NCBI GenBank assembly: GCA_020099315.1 | Contig: CP083650.1 | Location: 3,038,001-3,102,000 of the forward strand | Direction: 5' to 3' | DNA: 64,000 bases | From: Citrobacter europaeus | GTDB lineage: Bacteria > Pseudomonadota > Gammaproteobacteria > Enterobacterales > Enterobacteriaceae | In this document: piece by piece, positions 9,108-17,854 of the stretch | Numbering within the stretch: position 1 is the first letter of the stretch | Layout: each line of letters begins with the position of its first letter | The notes under the pieces: generated by a model | What the model saw: only the letters and a program-made list of their open reading frames with translations | Told to the model about the DNA's origin: nothing | Database searches by the model: none | Position numbers and translations under genes: made by a program

Positions 9108-9865
9108 TTCCTTGTCTGGACGTCCGTGATGGTCAGGTGGTAAAAGGCGTCCAGTTCCGTAATCACGAGATTATTGGCGACATTGTCCCGCTGGCCAAAC
9201 GCTATGCCGATGAAGGCGCAGATGAACTGGTGTTCTACGATATCACCGCGTCCAGCGATGGCCGCGTAGTGGATAAAAGCTGGGTATCACGCGTAGCGGA
9301 AGTGATCGATATTCCATTCTGTGTTGCCGGTGGCATTAAATCCATCGACGATGCGGCACGTATCCTCTCCTTCGGGGCGGACAAAATCTCCATCAACTCC
9401 CCGGCGCTGGCCGAACCGGAGCTTATCACTCGTCTGGCGGACCGCTTCGGCGTGCAGTGCATCGTGGTGGGCATTGATACCTGGTATGACATCGAAACCG
9501 GCAAATATCATGTGAATCAGTATACCGGGGATGAAAGCCGTACCCGCGTCACGCAGTGGGAAACGCTGGACTGGGTACAGGAAGTCCAAAAACGCGGCGC
9601 AGGCGAAATCGTACTGAACATGATGAACCAGGACGGCGTACGTAACGGTTATGACCTGGAGCAGTTGAAAAAAGTGCGCGACGTTTGCCATGTACCGCTG
9701 ATTGCCTCCGGCGGCGCGGGCACTATGGAACATTTCCTGGAAGCTTTCCGGGACGCCGACGTGGACGGCGCGCTTGCCGCCTCCGTCTTTCACAAGCAAA
9801 TTATCAATATTGGCGAATTAAAAGCGTACCTGGCAACACAGGGCGTGGAGATCAGGATATGTTAA
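9089..9865 (+). CDS. hisF: Imidazole glycerol phosphate synthase cyclase subunit HisF
   Basis: A 258-residue (beta/alpha)8 barrel that, with HisH, makes imidazole glycerol phosphate and AICAR from PRFAR. The N-terminal IIPCLDVRDGQVVKG holds the catalytic Asp11 region; NMMNQDGVRNGYDL in the second half holds the second catalytic Asp. It overlaps the 3' end of hisA by 19 nt and hisI by 7 nt. Confidence 0.98.
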   Translation: MLAKRIIPCLDVRDGQVVKGVQFRNHEIIGDIVPLAKRYADEGADELVFYDITASSDGRVVDKSWVSRVAEVIDIPFCVAGGIKSIDDAARILSFGADKISINSPALAEPELITRLADRFGVQCIVVGIDTWYDIETGKYHVNQYTGDESRTRVTQWETLDWVQEVQKRGAGEIVLNMMNQDGVRNGYDLEQLKKVRDVCHVPLIASGGAGTMEHFLEAFRDADVDGALAASVFHKQIINIGELKAYLATQGVEIRIC

Positions 9866-10470
9866 CGAAACAACAATGCCGCGAGCTGGACTGGGAAAAA
9901 ACCGACGGACTGATGCCAGTCATCGTGCAGCATGCGGTTTCCGGTGAAGTATTGATGCTGGGTTATATGAACCCGGAGGCGCTGGATACAACGCTCGAAA
10001 GCGGCAAAGTGACCTTTTTCTCGCGGACCAAGCAACGCCTGTGGACCAAAGGTGAAACCTCTGGCAACTTTCTTAATGTGGTGAGCATTGCACCTGACTG
10101 CGACAACGACACCCTGCTTGTGCTGGTTAACCCGATTGGCCCGACCTGCCATAAAGGCACCTCAAGCTGCTTTGGCGACGCCAGCCACCAGTGGCTGTTC
10201 CTGTATCAACTCGAGCAACTGCTTGCCGAACGTAAAACCGCAGATCCAGCAAGTTCCTACACCGCGAAGCTGTATTCCAGCGGCACTAAACGCATTGCCC
10301 AGAAAGTGGGCGAGGAAGGCGTGGAAACCGCGCTTGCCGCAACCGTGAACGATCGTTTCGAGTTAACGAATGAAGCCTCTGACCTGATGTATCACCTGCT
10401 GGTGCTGCTGCAGGATCAGGACCTCGACCTGACGACGGTGATTGAGAATTTACGCAAAAGACAGCAGTAA
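9859..10470 (+). CDS. hisI: Bifunctional phosphoribosyl-AMP cyclohydrolase / phosphoribosyl-ATP pyrophosphatase HisIE
   Basis: A fused 203-residue enzyme for steps 2 and 3 of the pathway. The cyclohydrolase domain (about 1-110) has TFFSRTKQRLWTKGETSGN and metal-binding cysteines (DCDND, GPTCHKGTSSCF). The pyrophosphohydrolase domain (about 115-203) has the MazG-like EEGVETALAA and ASDLMYHLLVLL. The frame is open upstream into hisF; the ATG at 9859 is chosen for family length and the GGAT ribosome site. It is the last gene of the operon. Confidence 0.98.
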   Translation: MLTKQQCRELDWEKTDGLMPVIVQHAVSGEVLMLGYMNPEALDTTLESGKVTFFSRTKQRLWTKGETSGNFLNVVSIAPDCDNDTLLVLVNPIGPTCHKGTSSCFGDASHQWLFLYQLEQLLAERKTADPASSYTAKLYSSGTKRIAQKVGEEGVETALAATVNDRFELTNEASDLMYHLLVLLQDQDLDLTTVIENLRKRQQ

Positions 10471-10475
10471 TAGAC

Positions 10476-10505
10476 AGATACCGGCACTATGCCGGTATCT
10501 TTATT
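10476..10505. terminator. his operon terminator, possibly bidirectional with ugd
   Basis: A 10-bp stem AGATACCGGC / GCCGGTATCT (10476-10485 and 10491-10500) with a 5-nt loop is followed on the plus strand by TTATTTTATT. It lies between the convergent hisI and ugd stops. The plus-strand T-rich tail fits the his operon best. Confidence 0.85.
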
Positions 10506-10516
10506 TTATTGATAGT

Positions 10517-11683
10517 TTAATCATTTCCGAATAAATCTCTGGTATAAACTTTATCGGCTACATCCAGCAGTTCTTCGGCCATCCGGTTAGAGATGATAAC
10601 ATCGGACTCACTTTTAAATTTAGTCAGATCACGCTCAACCCGCGAATTAAAAAAACTATCCTCTGGCAATACAGGTTCATAGATTATGACAGGGATACCT
10701 TTCGCTTTAATACGCTTCATAATACCCTGTATAGACGATGCTCTAAAATTATCTGAGCCACTTTTCATGATCAGTCGATAAATACCGACGACCTTTGGCT
10801 TTCGTGAAATAATTGCATCAGCAATAAAGTCTTTTCGCGTCCGGTTGGCATCAACGATTGCTGAAATAATATTATTGGGTACAGACTGATAGTTGGCGAG
10901 TAGTTGCTTCGTGTCTTTTGGCAGACAGTATCCACCGTAACCGAAAGAGGGATTGTTGTAATGGTTACCAATGCGCGGGTCCAGACAGACCCCTTCTATG
11001 ATCTGTCGCGCATTGAGCCCTAAACTCTCTGCATAGCTATCAAGTTCGTTAAAATAGGCTACGCGCATAGCCAGGTAGGTATTTGCAAAGAGCTTGATAG
11101 CTTCGGCTTCGGTTGAGTCCGTAAATAGGGTCGGAATATCTTTCTTTAATGCCCCTTCCTGTAGCAGAGCAGCAAAACGCTCAGCGCGCTCTGAACGCTC
11201 GCCGATGACAATACGAGATGGGTACAAGTTGTCATATAGTGCTTTACCCTCACGCAGGAATTCTGGTGAAAAGAAAATATTGTCGGTGCCCAATTTTTCT
11301 TTAATAGAATTAGTAAAACCTACTGGGATGGTAGATTTAATGACCATTACTGCATCTGGATTAATTGCAACCACGTCGCGAATAACAGATTCGACACTTG
11401 AGGTATTAAAGTAATTAGTCTTTGGATCATAATCAGTGGGTGTCGCGATAATGACGTAGTCCGCATCGCGGTAGGCATCATACTTATCAGTCGTTGCGCG
11501 GAAGTTTAGTGACCTGGTCGCCAAATACTCTTCAATATCTTTATCCACAATCGGCGATTGTTTCTGATTCAGCATCTCGACTTTCGTCTGGATGATATCC
11601 AGTGCCACCACTTCGTGGCTCTGAGCAATCAGAATACCATTTGACAAGCCAACATATCCGGTACCAGAAATGGTGATTTTCAT
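10517..11683 (-). CDS. ugd: UDP-glucose 6-dehydrogenase Ugd
   Basis: Oxidises UDP-glucose to UDP-glucuronate with two NAD, supplying glucuronate for colanic acid and the precursor of aminoarabinose for lipid A. The 388-residue length is standard. The Rossmann motif ITISGTGYVGLSNG is at the N-terminus, and the catalytic cysteine lies in NPSFGYGGYCLPKDTKQL near residue 260. In E. coli, wzz lies between ugd and hisI; here ugd follows the his terminator directly. A terminator at 11870-11901 separates it from the O-antigen genes upstream, so it should use a promoter in 11690-11870. Confidence 0.97.
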   Translation of the reverse strand: MKITISGTGYVGLSNGILIAQSHEVVALDIIQTKVEMLNQKQSPIVDKDIEEYLATRSLNFRATTDKYDAYRDADYVIIATPTDYDPKTNYFNTSSVESVIRDVVAINPDAVMVIKSTIPVGFTNSIKEKLGTDNIFFSPEFLREGKALYDNLYPSRIVIGERSERAERFAALLQEGALKKDIPTLFTDSTEAEAIKLFANTYLAMRVAYFNELDSYAESLGLNARQIIEGVCLDPRIGNHYNNPSFGYGGYCLPKDTKQLLANYQSVPNNIISAIVDANRTRKDFIADAIISRKPKVVGIYRLIMKSGSDNFRASSIQGIMKRIKAKGIPVIIYEPVLPEDSFFNSRVERDLTKFKSESDVIISNRMAEELLDVADKVYTRDLFGND

Positions 11684-11869
11684 TTAATTATCTCAGGGTT
11701 AACTTTTGCTCATCATGTTTGTATCATCATGACATGTATTAAAAGTTGTAACGTCTGAGTTGATGAAGTGTCAATGAAAGACAGTACAATTCAGATTTAC
11801 TTCATAACTATAGATCTCATTTATTAAGTTAATATTAAGGAAAAAGTAAAAATCAATAAGAATTTAGAC

Positions 11870-11901
11870 AAAAAAAAGCCCAGACAATTAGAGCTGGGCT
11901 T
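11870..11901 (-). terminator. Rho-independent terminator of the second O-antigen operon
   Basis: On the minus strand an 8-bp stem AAGCCCAG / CTGGGCTT (arms 11876-11883 and 11894-11901) is followed by a T run (A run 11871-11877 on the plus strand). It sits 60 nt after the stop of the GtrA-like gene and about 190 nt before ugd, closing the seven-gene operon. The rest of the gap 11684-11962 is AT-rich and presumably contains the ugd promoter, which I cannot place. Confidence 0.8.
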
Positions 11902-11962
11902 AAAAAACAAAAAGCATTCAGCAATAGCGCTGAATGATATATTTACATATTTAAATTAACAT

Positions 11963-12337
11963 CTACTTTAAACGTAATCGTCCAGTGGTCAAAAAAGACA
12001 TAAACTGGAAGTTTGCGTAGAAGGTTAAAGGTGTAACTATAATTTTTGCTACTATAGGCAATATCTCATATTGTAAAGCTATGAAGTCAATGAGTAGTGA
12101 TGCACAAACTATAGCAATTAATTGATAAACTATATAATTAAAAAGTTTCCAAATGATATAGTGGCCATTATATTGGAAAATTCTCCTGACTGAAACAAAG
12201 AAAACAAACAATACAGCAGCAGTGGCACCAACAATATTAGCCAGCCAGATTGGAAGTCCTAATAAATTCAATAATGCGAAGATAGAAAAATCAATTAACC
12301 ATCCCAGGCCTGAGACAACGGCGAATCTAACAATCAT
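11963..12337 (-). CDS. GtrA-like small membrane protein (candidate polyprenyl-phosphate-sugar flippase)
   Basis: A 124-residue protein with four predicted membrane helices (about 4-25, 32-50, 65-84, 92-114) and basic connecting loops, including VSVRRIFQYN between helices 2 and 3. Length, layout and the N-terminal RFAVVSGLGWLIDFSIF match the GtrA/DPMS3 family, which in serotype-converting glucosylation systems is thought to flip undecaprenyl-phosphate-sugar to the periplasm. It overlaps the preceding 960-residue gene by 11 nt and is the last gene of the operon. A DPM-synthase-like GT2 and a large GT-C-like protein in the same operon support a Gtr-type role. The transported sugar is unknown. 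Confidence 0.8.
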   Translation of the reverse strand: MIVRFAVVSGLGWLIDFSIFALLNLLGLPIWLANIVGATAAVLFVFFVSVRRIFQYNGHYIIWKLFNYIVYQLIAIVCASLLIDFIALQYEILPIVAKIIVTPLTFYANFQFMSFLTTGRLRLK

Positions 12338-15209
12338 TGCCTACACCTTTATATTTTCTCACCTTGGATTCTATCAATATGAGCATAGGCAACATGAAAC
12401 CTATAAGTTGCAATTCGTAAAGATAAAGGAAGACCGATGCAGGAGCAAAGAAAAGGAAAACAGTGGCTCTAATAAGCTCGGCACAAGCAATAACAGCTGC
12501 AAACGGCGCTCGTTTAAAAAACACTATAGCCATAAAGCACATAAGTATTTGCAAATAATTACTTGAAATGTAATCAGACCATTTCATTAAGCTTTTCATT
12601 AAATTAGCAGATAAATGAGGGTGTGGGCCAAACCCCATAAGTTCGACTGTTTGTTTCCAAGGGTTAGTTGTACTTAATAGATGATCAGATAATCCAGGAA
12701 GAATATTAAACTGTGGTGAAGCTATAGGAGGCAAAGGAAAAATATCTGTTCCCAGTATAGCTGTAAAAGATGAAAGCCGGAGGTGTAGAAAAAGTACAGG
12801 CTCCTTTATAGCACTTATAAAATACAATTTCGTAAGTTGTTTAGATACTTCAGATGTTGGTAGAGGCCTTTCTGAGGCTGTCTGATGCCAATAGACTACA
12901 TTATAAGGAGACCAGTTTTTTAAAGCATACTCAACATCCATAATTTTATTTAGCGACACATAAATATCTTTATACAATTGAGGATCCAACTTATCTTTGC
13001 CATAGACCAACATACCTGTTAGAGGATTCATAACAGCAGTTGAGGCGTAAAGACGTTTCTCTTCCTCCGCGCGATGACGATCTGGATAAACTAATGGTTC
13101 TACGACCTTATTTATAGCCCCCCAACTCATTGCTATAAGCAGTAAAACCGAGAACAATTTAACACTCGGTTTAAAAGTTAATAGGCTAAGACCGATAGCG
13201 ATAAAAATTATTGAAGGTACGTTATCAATACGTAATAATGCTAATGCAATGCCAAGTACAAAAAGTGTGACTGTAAAAAATAGTTTTGCATTTAAACTAA
13301 GTTTTCGCCAATATATTGCCAGGCAAAAACTGCCAAGCATGAATAGAGCAAGAGTCAAACCATTGAAAGCATCACGGAGATGAGTAAGCATCCCCAATAT
13401 AATTACTGTCAATGGAATATAAACAATAGCCCAGATGACACCCCACCACGCCAACTTACCCTGGTAATAACGAAAAAATAAAGAGCAAGAACCAAGCAAA
13501 ACAACAGAGGTAGCCAGAAACGACCATACTGTGATGACTTGTGGCATATTTGACAATAAAAATCCACCTACGATTAGGGGATAACCAATGCCGTACCAAA
13601 GAGTGATCTGCCCTGCTTGCGCCTGAATATAAGGAGAAAAACCATCCCACCCTAGAACAGCTGGCCATCCGATCACCATAGCAATGAGCAACCACCCAAA
13701 GATGCCAAAGCTCACTATCCAAATCTTTTTAGATTGGGCATTTATCGCAGAACTAATCAGGCAACGCATTATTGCAAATAAAAAATAAGCCAAAAAAACG
13801 AAACTGATACTAACAAGTACAAATGCCACTTTCATAGCTTTAAAGCTACCAAAGTCAGGGTAGTTGAAAGAGGTTAATTTTACACCCTCACCTTTTTCAT
13901 TTACACCCAAAGTCTTATAAAAGCCAGGTTTAAGAGCACTGATACGGATGAGAGTTGAAAACTCTGAGTTATTATTATCAGTCACCGAAACTGAATTAAC
14001 CCACTGAGAAAAACGGTCCCATGCACTAGCGTAAATCACTGCACGCGAACTAGTTGCCGTAAGCACATCCTTATTTTTTGAAATATAAACAAAATACTTA
14101 TCCGTATTTTTATCTGGCTCAACATTTTCTAGTTGGTATTTTATACGCCCGTCTGTTAACCATATATGAGGGCTGTCACCGAATATTTGATATACGCAAC
14201 CTTCACTTTCTTTCGAAAAATCACAGACTTGTTCTGTTTTAATAACTTCACCGTCAATCTGAAAGCGAGAGAATGAACCGTCACTTACTTCAAGATGCCA
14301 CTCAGACGAGCTTGAATTAGGATAGTGTTCGGTATGAACAGAACCTGTTTTCACAGGAAATGTTAAGGCTTTAGTAAAGCCATAACCAGCATCGAATGAC
14401 ATTTTTGATGGAGAGCCATTCCCGGAAAGGACTACTAATTCCAGGTCGCCTGTATAAGAGATATCCTTGACGTACCACAGAGAAGCGCCAGTTACTACCA
14501 AACACAGGGCTAATAGTTTCGCAATTTCAGATTGTCGCCCACTACCTGGAGTTGTAAGGGCGAAAAAAAGTAGGCTAAGCGATATAAATATTGAAACCCT
14601 CTGCAGCCAGCTCTTCCAAGAAACAGCGCCATCAGGAAGTGGGATGTTAATTGTATGCGCGTTGGAAGAATAGAGATCAATTTCTCGCTCATCATTACCT
14701 ATTTTTAATTTAGCAACACCAGAGTATGCATGACTAGTTAAACTAAGATGCGAGTCATTGCTCCATTGGCCAGAAAATGTGATTGTATTTGGCTGGTTCT
14801 GATAAGAAACATATACTCCGGGTCTTTTTTCCCAGCCGGGATATGAAACAGAAATATGTGATTTAGGATTCGTAACGAATTGAACAAAAACCTCAGAAGA
14901 TATCGACTCAGGATTTTTCTGTCCCGTAGCAGTGATACTGACCACGGGAAAATCATTCTGAACTAACGGAACTGAGAAAGTGAAAAATAGAGCAGCCACT
15001 AGTGGCGCTATTACCCATATAGATATTGCTTTTTTGTCTCTTGTAATAAAAAAGAAAGAAACAGCACCACTAACAGATAATATCAGAGAGTAAATTACAT
15101 TACTCAATGATAACGAATTATATAGTGGGGCTAGAAACATCAATGTCAACGCAACGAAAAAAAATATGGGGTATAAGCTTCTAGCATTTCGCATTTGCAA
15201 GAAATTCAC
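12327..15209 (-). CDS. Large multispan membrane protein, probable GT-C-type glycosyltransferase (960 aa)
   Basis: I do not recognise a named homologue. Three N-terminal membrane helices (about 12-83) precede a polar region of about 115 residues (85-200), predicted beta-rich. Two helices follow (204-247), then a second polar region (250-455), then about ten helices to the C-terminus. An acidic residue in GWPAVLGWDGFSPY (about 515-526), just after a helix, resembles the first-loop Asp of GT-C transferases. HLRDAFNGL and LLRIDNVPSI also recall O-antigen or teichoic-type GT-C proteins. The expected substrate would be a polyprenyl-phosphate-sugar flipped by the GtrA-like neighbour. It follows the nucleotidyltransferase gene by 8 nt and is strongly AT-rich, suggesting acquisition. 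An alternative is a membrane polymerase. Confidence 0.65.
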   Translation of the reverse strand: MNFLQMRNARSLYPIFFFVALTLMFLAPLYNSLSLSNVIYSLILSVSGAVSFFFITRDKKAISIWVIAPLVAALFFTFSVPLVQNDFPVVSITATGQKNPESISSEVFVQFVTNPKSHISVSYPGWEKRPGVYVSYQNQPNTITFSGQWSNDSHLSLTSHAYSGVAKLKIGNDEREIDLYSSNAHTINIPLPDGAVSWKSWLQRVSIFISLSLLFFALTTPGSGRQSEIAKLLALCLVVTGASLWYVKDISYTGDLELVVLSGNGSPSKMSFDAGYGFTKALTFPVKTGSVHTEHYPNSSSSEWHLEVSDGSFSRFQIDGEVIKTEQVCDFSKESEGCVYQIFGDSPHIWLTDGRIKYQLENVEPDKNTDKYFVYISKNKDVLTATSSRAVIYASAWDRFSQWVNSVSVTDNNNSEFSTLIRISALKPGFYKTLGVNEKGEGVKLTSFNYPDFGSFKAMKVAFVLVSISFVFLAYFLFAIMRCLISSAINAQSKKIWIVSFGIFGWLLIAMVIGWPAVLGWDGFSPYIQAQAGQITLWYGIGYPLIVGGFLLSNMPQVITVWSFLATSVVLLGSCSLFFRYYQGKLAWWGVIWAIVYIPLTVIILGMLTHLRDAFNGLTLALFMLGSFCLAIYWRKLSLNAKLFFTVTLFVLGIALALLRIDNVPSIIFIAIGLSLLTFKPSVKLFSVLLLIAMSWGAINKVVEPLVYPDRHRAEEEKRLYASTAVMNPLTGMLVYGKDKLDPQLYKDIYVSLNKIMDVEYALKNWSPYNVVYWHQTASERPLPTSEVSKQLTKLYFISAIKEPVLFLHLRLSSFTAILGTDIFPLPPIASPQFNILPGLSDHLLSTTNPWKQTVELMGFGPHPHLSANLMKSLMKWSDYISSNYLQILMCFMAIVFFKRAPFAAVIACAELIRATVFLFFAPASVFLYLYELQLIGFMLPMLILIESKVRKYKGVGNDC

Positions 15210-15217
15210 TAAGTTAA

Positions 15218-15952
15218 TTAAATCCGAGGTTTTTTAGCAGACATGAAACATTGGACTTCTGTTGGTGTTCCAAGCGGAGAAACGGCATCAAAAGGTACCT
15301 GATGAATATAAACATCAAGACCTTTTTGAATCATCTCACGGTACATTGGTGCAATATATTTCTCACCTTTTTCCATATTTGAGGAATCTTTATAGTATTC
15401 AGAATAAATATCACGATAAAGATTAAAGGAAGAGAACCAATAGAGACCAATAGTCGCATGTTCAGAAATGCGAACTTTCTCTCGTAAATCGATAACACGA
15501 TTATCAACATCAACTTGCGCAAAACTCCACCCCTCACCTTTACCGGGAAAACATGGAATCCAGCCATCCCCCTGTACAGCACTCACAGGTAGCGAGTCAG
15601 GGTGAACAAAGGTATCTATGTTGTATACAATAAAAGGAAGTTCTGGCTCAGTAATCAAATCACCACCAAGCAATGCTGAGGTGGCTTGCCCATCTGTAAG
15701 TTCATCAATTTCAAGTATTTTGCATGACTTAATATTAGCTTTACAGGATTGCTCCTCAATAAAGCACTTTGCGTTATCCTCTTTTCTAACAACAAAAATA
15801 AAATTGGCACCTGCATCAATAAATGTTTTCAAACTGGACATTGACCAATAAAATAACGTATATCCATGAACAACGATCTCATACTTAGGACATGTATACC
15901 CAGCATCCCTAAAGCGCTTACCCAACCCAGCCATTGTAATTACAATATTCAT
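15218..15952 (-). CDS. Putative sugar/alcohol-phosphate nucleotidyltransferase
   Basis: A 244-residue NTP-transferase-fold protein. MAGLGKRF (7-14) is the nucleotide-binding loop and PKYEI (22-26) holds the conserved Lys; DGQATSALL (87-95) and NID (111-113, metal-binding Asp) follow. It lacks a C-terminal hexapeptide domain. The frame is open further up, but ATG 15952 is preceded at 8 nt by a strong AGGAGG, located in the end of the HAD gene, so the earlier start is rejected. The partner genes (kinase fusion, HAD phosphatase) suggest it activates a phosphorylated small molecule to an NDP or CDP derivative. The substrate is not deducible. The layout recalls LicA/LicC-type kinase plus cytidylyltransferase pairs, but this is analogy only. 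Confidence 0.7.
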   Translation of the reverse strand: MNIVITMAGLGKRFRDAGYTCPKYEIVVHGYTLFYWSMSSLKTFIDAGANFIFVVRKEDNAKCFIEEQSCKANIKSCKILEIDELTDGQATSALLGGDLITEPELPFIVYNIDTFVHPDSLPVSAVQGDGWIPCFPGKGEGWSFAQVDVDNRVIDLREKVRISEHATIGLYWFSSFNLYRDIYSEYYKDSSNMEKGEKYIAPMYREMIQKGLDVYIHQVPFDAVSPLGTPTEVQCFMSAKKPRI

Positions 15953-15953
15953 A

Positions 15954-16352
15954 TTATTGACCTCCTGGCTCATCACCAATTAATGCCAGAATTTCTTCAT
16001 AAGATAATTTTAAAAATTCATCAGGGCGTATACTTTTATCATCTACATAGAATCCACCACGACCGGGCCAGGGTTTTCCCAGGTGCATTTCATCATATGG
16101 AATATTATGGCGTTCCAGCCATTCCATAAGTTGCTTACCCGTTACTGCTGCAATACGTCCAATATTTCCCTGGAATGTATTCATGTTTCTTGCAGAATAT
16201 AATATGATATAAAAACCTTTTGCTTTATACTCACGAAGTAAACTAATCATATCCTCAAATGGTTCAAGCTCTGAATAATCCTCATCGGGCTTGCGAATTG
16301 GACATAATGTACCATCAACATCAAATACAATACTTCTTGTTTTATTAATCAT
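15954..16352 (-). CDS. HAD-superfamily phosphatase, EcbF/BcbF-like capsule type
   Basis: A 132-residue capless HAD protein. The nucleophile motif FDVDGTL has D11 and D13; LYSAR is motif II, and LGKPWPGRGGFYVDDKS supplies the motif III Lys and motif IV Asp pair. The short size and motif spacing resemble the EcbF-BcbF phosphatases of Pasteurella capsule loci. It would remove a phosphate from an intermediate of a nucleotide-activated donor. Its stop lies 1 nt before the next start, and its last codons contain that gene's ribosome site, so the two are translationally linked. Confidence 0.75.
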   Translation of the reverse strand: MINKTRSIVFDVDGTLCPIRKPDEDYSELEPFEDMISLLREYKAKGFYIILYSARNMNTFQGNIGRIAAVTGKQLMEWLERHNIPYDEMHLGKPWPGRGGFYVDDKSIRPDEFLKLSYEEILALIGDEPGGQ

Positions 16353-16361
16353 TATAATTCC

Positions 16362-17843
16362 TTAAAGCTGTGTTTCAATTTCATCCAGGATGATTTCGGC
16401 ATTAATTAAAAAAGCGATAACTTTTTTAGGTGAATCAATGTGCAGAGGCACCATACTTAGAAATAGTGAAGCCTCAAATAAACGAATGAGCACAGGGTTA
16501 TAACCTATTTCTTTTAATTTGTTCTGGAATATATTTTTCGCCCATAATGGACTACTATTATCCAACGTAAGTCTTACACTGAGATTTTTTTCTAGATCTA
16601 GCGAGCAGAGTCCATAATTTATAAAATCATAATTTCCGCATACTGAGTGTGATAGTTTAGCAAGATCATAGTAAGGGCTGACATAAAGCTCATCTTCAGT
16701 ATTGGCCCCACGAGGGTCAATGAATCGCATCAACCCTGTTGTTTTACTGTACAAGATGTTAGAAAAACACAAATCGCCATGACCGATTCTTAACTCGTTT
16801 GAAGATTGCGAACGACCATATTTATCAAATAGGGAGTAATAGCGTTGGAATAGTGATTCAATATCACCAAAGCGAGAATTAATATAAGGCTCCAACGATG
16901 GATATTCAGGTAAAGACTTCAATTGTAAAAGACGTTCTTTTACCTTGCCGAAAAATGCGTCATTATGGATTTCTTGAGCTGTTACACTATCTACCTTTTT
17001 CACTGGCCGAAGTTTTATAAAGTGGAATACTTTTTCAATAAAACGTTCAAAATTTAGTTCATTCATCGACCCATGGATCCATTGAAGTGCCATATCAGGC
17101 ACAAAAAGGCGTTCCATTTTATAGCTCGCTCCAGTTGATTCCAATCTGAAATCATATGTCTGTATAAAGAACATCTTCAACTCTGGAGGTAACAGATCGT
17201 AATACTTACATTCTCGCTCAAGTTTTTTAGAATCAGTTGAATATTTGATTAAAGTGAAGTTATCAATTGGTTGAACTGAATTAAAAAAACGAACATCGAA
17301 ATTACTGGTAAGATAATCTGTAAATCGCAAGGGATCACACATATCGATAAGTTCAACATCACTTTTTAGTAACTTGAGATTATCGATAAAGTTAAATATA
17401 AAGTCTCTAGGTTTAGAGTTATATTCAAGAGCATTTAAAAGTTCTCGTGCTGTTTGACCAACAACCGCACTAAGATAAATATCTTTTACACCAGTTAAAG
17501 TTTCATTCCCAACGATGGCAACTGAAGACCTTGTATAACTTATTTTTTTAAGAAAAAGGGAAGCATCTATCTCATCACATCCAAATGCAACGTAAGATGG
17601 CATATACATAACAACTAAATTTTGTGTATTCAAATAACCGAGTTGCCTTATTTTTTCGACATCGCTTTGAACATCACCTGAGATTTCCACAAATTTGATA
17701 TTAGCTTCCGCGCAAATATCACTAACCCATTTATCCAGTGAACGCTTGCGATAATAAATATCTGAAAATTTGCTGACACCTAAAAGATTTGATATATCCT
17801 GGGGAACAGGTATCGAATTATCATATACCATTACAACTGTCAT
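16362..17843 (-). CDS. Two-domain protein with APH/choline-kinase-like C-terminal domain
   Basis: A 493-residue protein. Residues about 200-493 look like an aminoglycoside-phosphotransferase/choline-kinase fold: TLIK with Lys200 and Glu210/211 in the N-lobe, the catalytic loop HGDLCFSN (355-362, Asp357 and Asn362), and IDPRG (375-379) as the metal-binding motif. Residues 1-190 have alternating beta/alpha character (VVMVYDN, LVVMYMPSYVAFGCDEID, SSVAIVGNETLTG) and may be a Rossmann-like or nucleotidyltransferase-like domain; I cannot assign it. It is probably a small-molecule kinase acting with the HAD phosphatase and nucleotidyltransferase downstream (spacing 9 and 1 nt). I do not recognise a characterised homologue. 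Confidence 0.65.
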   Translation of the reverse strand: MTVVMVYDNSIPVPQDISNLLGVSKFSDIYYRKRSLDKWVSDICAEANIKFVEISGDVQSDVEKIRQLGYLNTQNLVVMYMPSYVAFGCDEIDASLFLKKISYTRSSVAIVGNETLTGVKDIYLSAVVGQTARELLNALEYNSKPRDFIFNFIDNLKLLKSDVELIDMCDPLRFTDYLTSNFDVRFFNSVQPIDNFTLIKYSTDSKKLERECKYYDLLPPELKMFFIQTYDFRLESTGASYKMERLFVPDMALQWIHGSMNELNFERFIEKVFHFIKLRPVKKVDSVTAQEIHNDAFFGKVKERLLQLKSLPEYPSLEPYINSRFGDIESLFQRYYSLFDKYGRSQSSNELRIGHGDLCFSNILYSKTTGLMRFIDPRGANTEDELYVSPYYDLAKLSHSVCGNYDFINYGLCSLDLEKNLSVRLTLDNSSPLWAKNIFQNKLKEIGYNPVLIRLFEASLFLSMVPLHIDSPKKVIAFLINAEIILDEIETQL

Positions 17844-17854
17844 TTTTATTCCTT

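Noticed and set aside
12222..12566. Plus-strand frame of 114 codons opposite the GtrA and GT-C genes
   Set aside because: Low-complexity, basic, no ribosome site, and antisense to two better-supported membrane protein genes.
15953..15979. Upstream start of the nucleotidyltransferase at 15979
   Set aside because: The AGGAGG at 8 nt before ATG 15952 and the family N-terminus MNIVITMAG decide for the shorter form.
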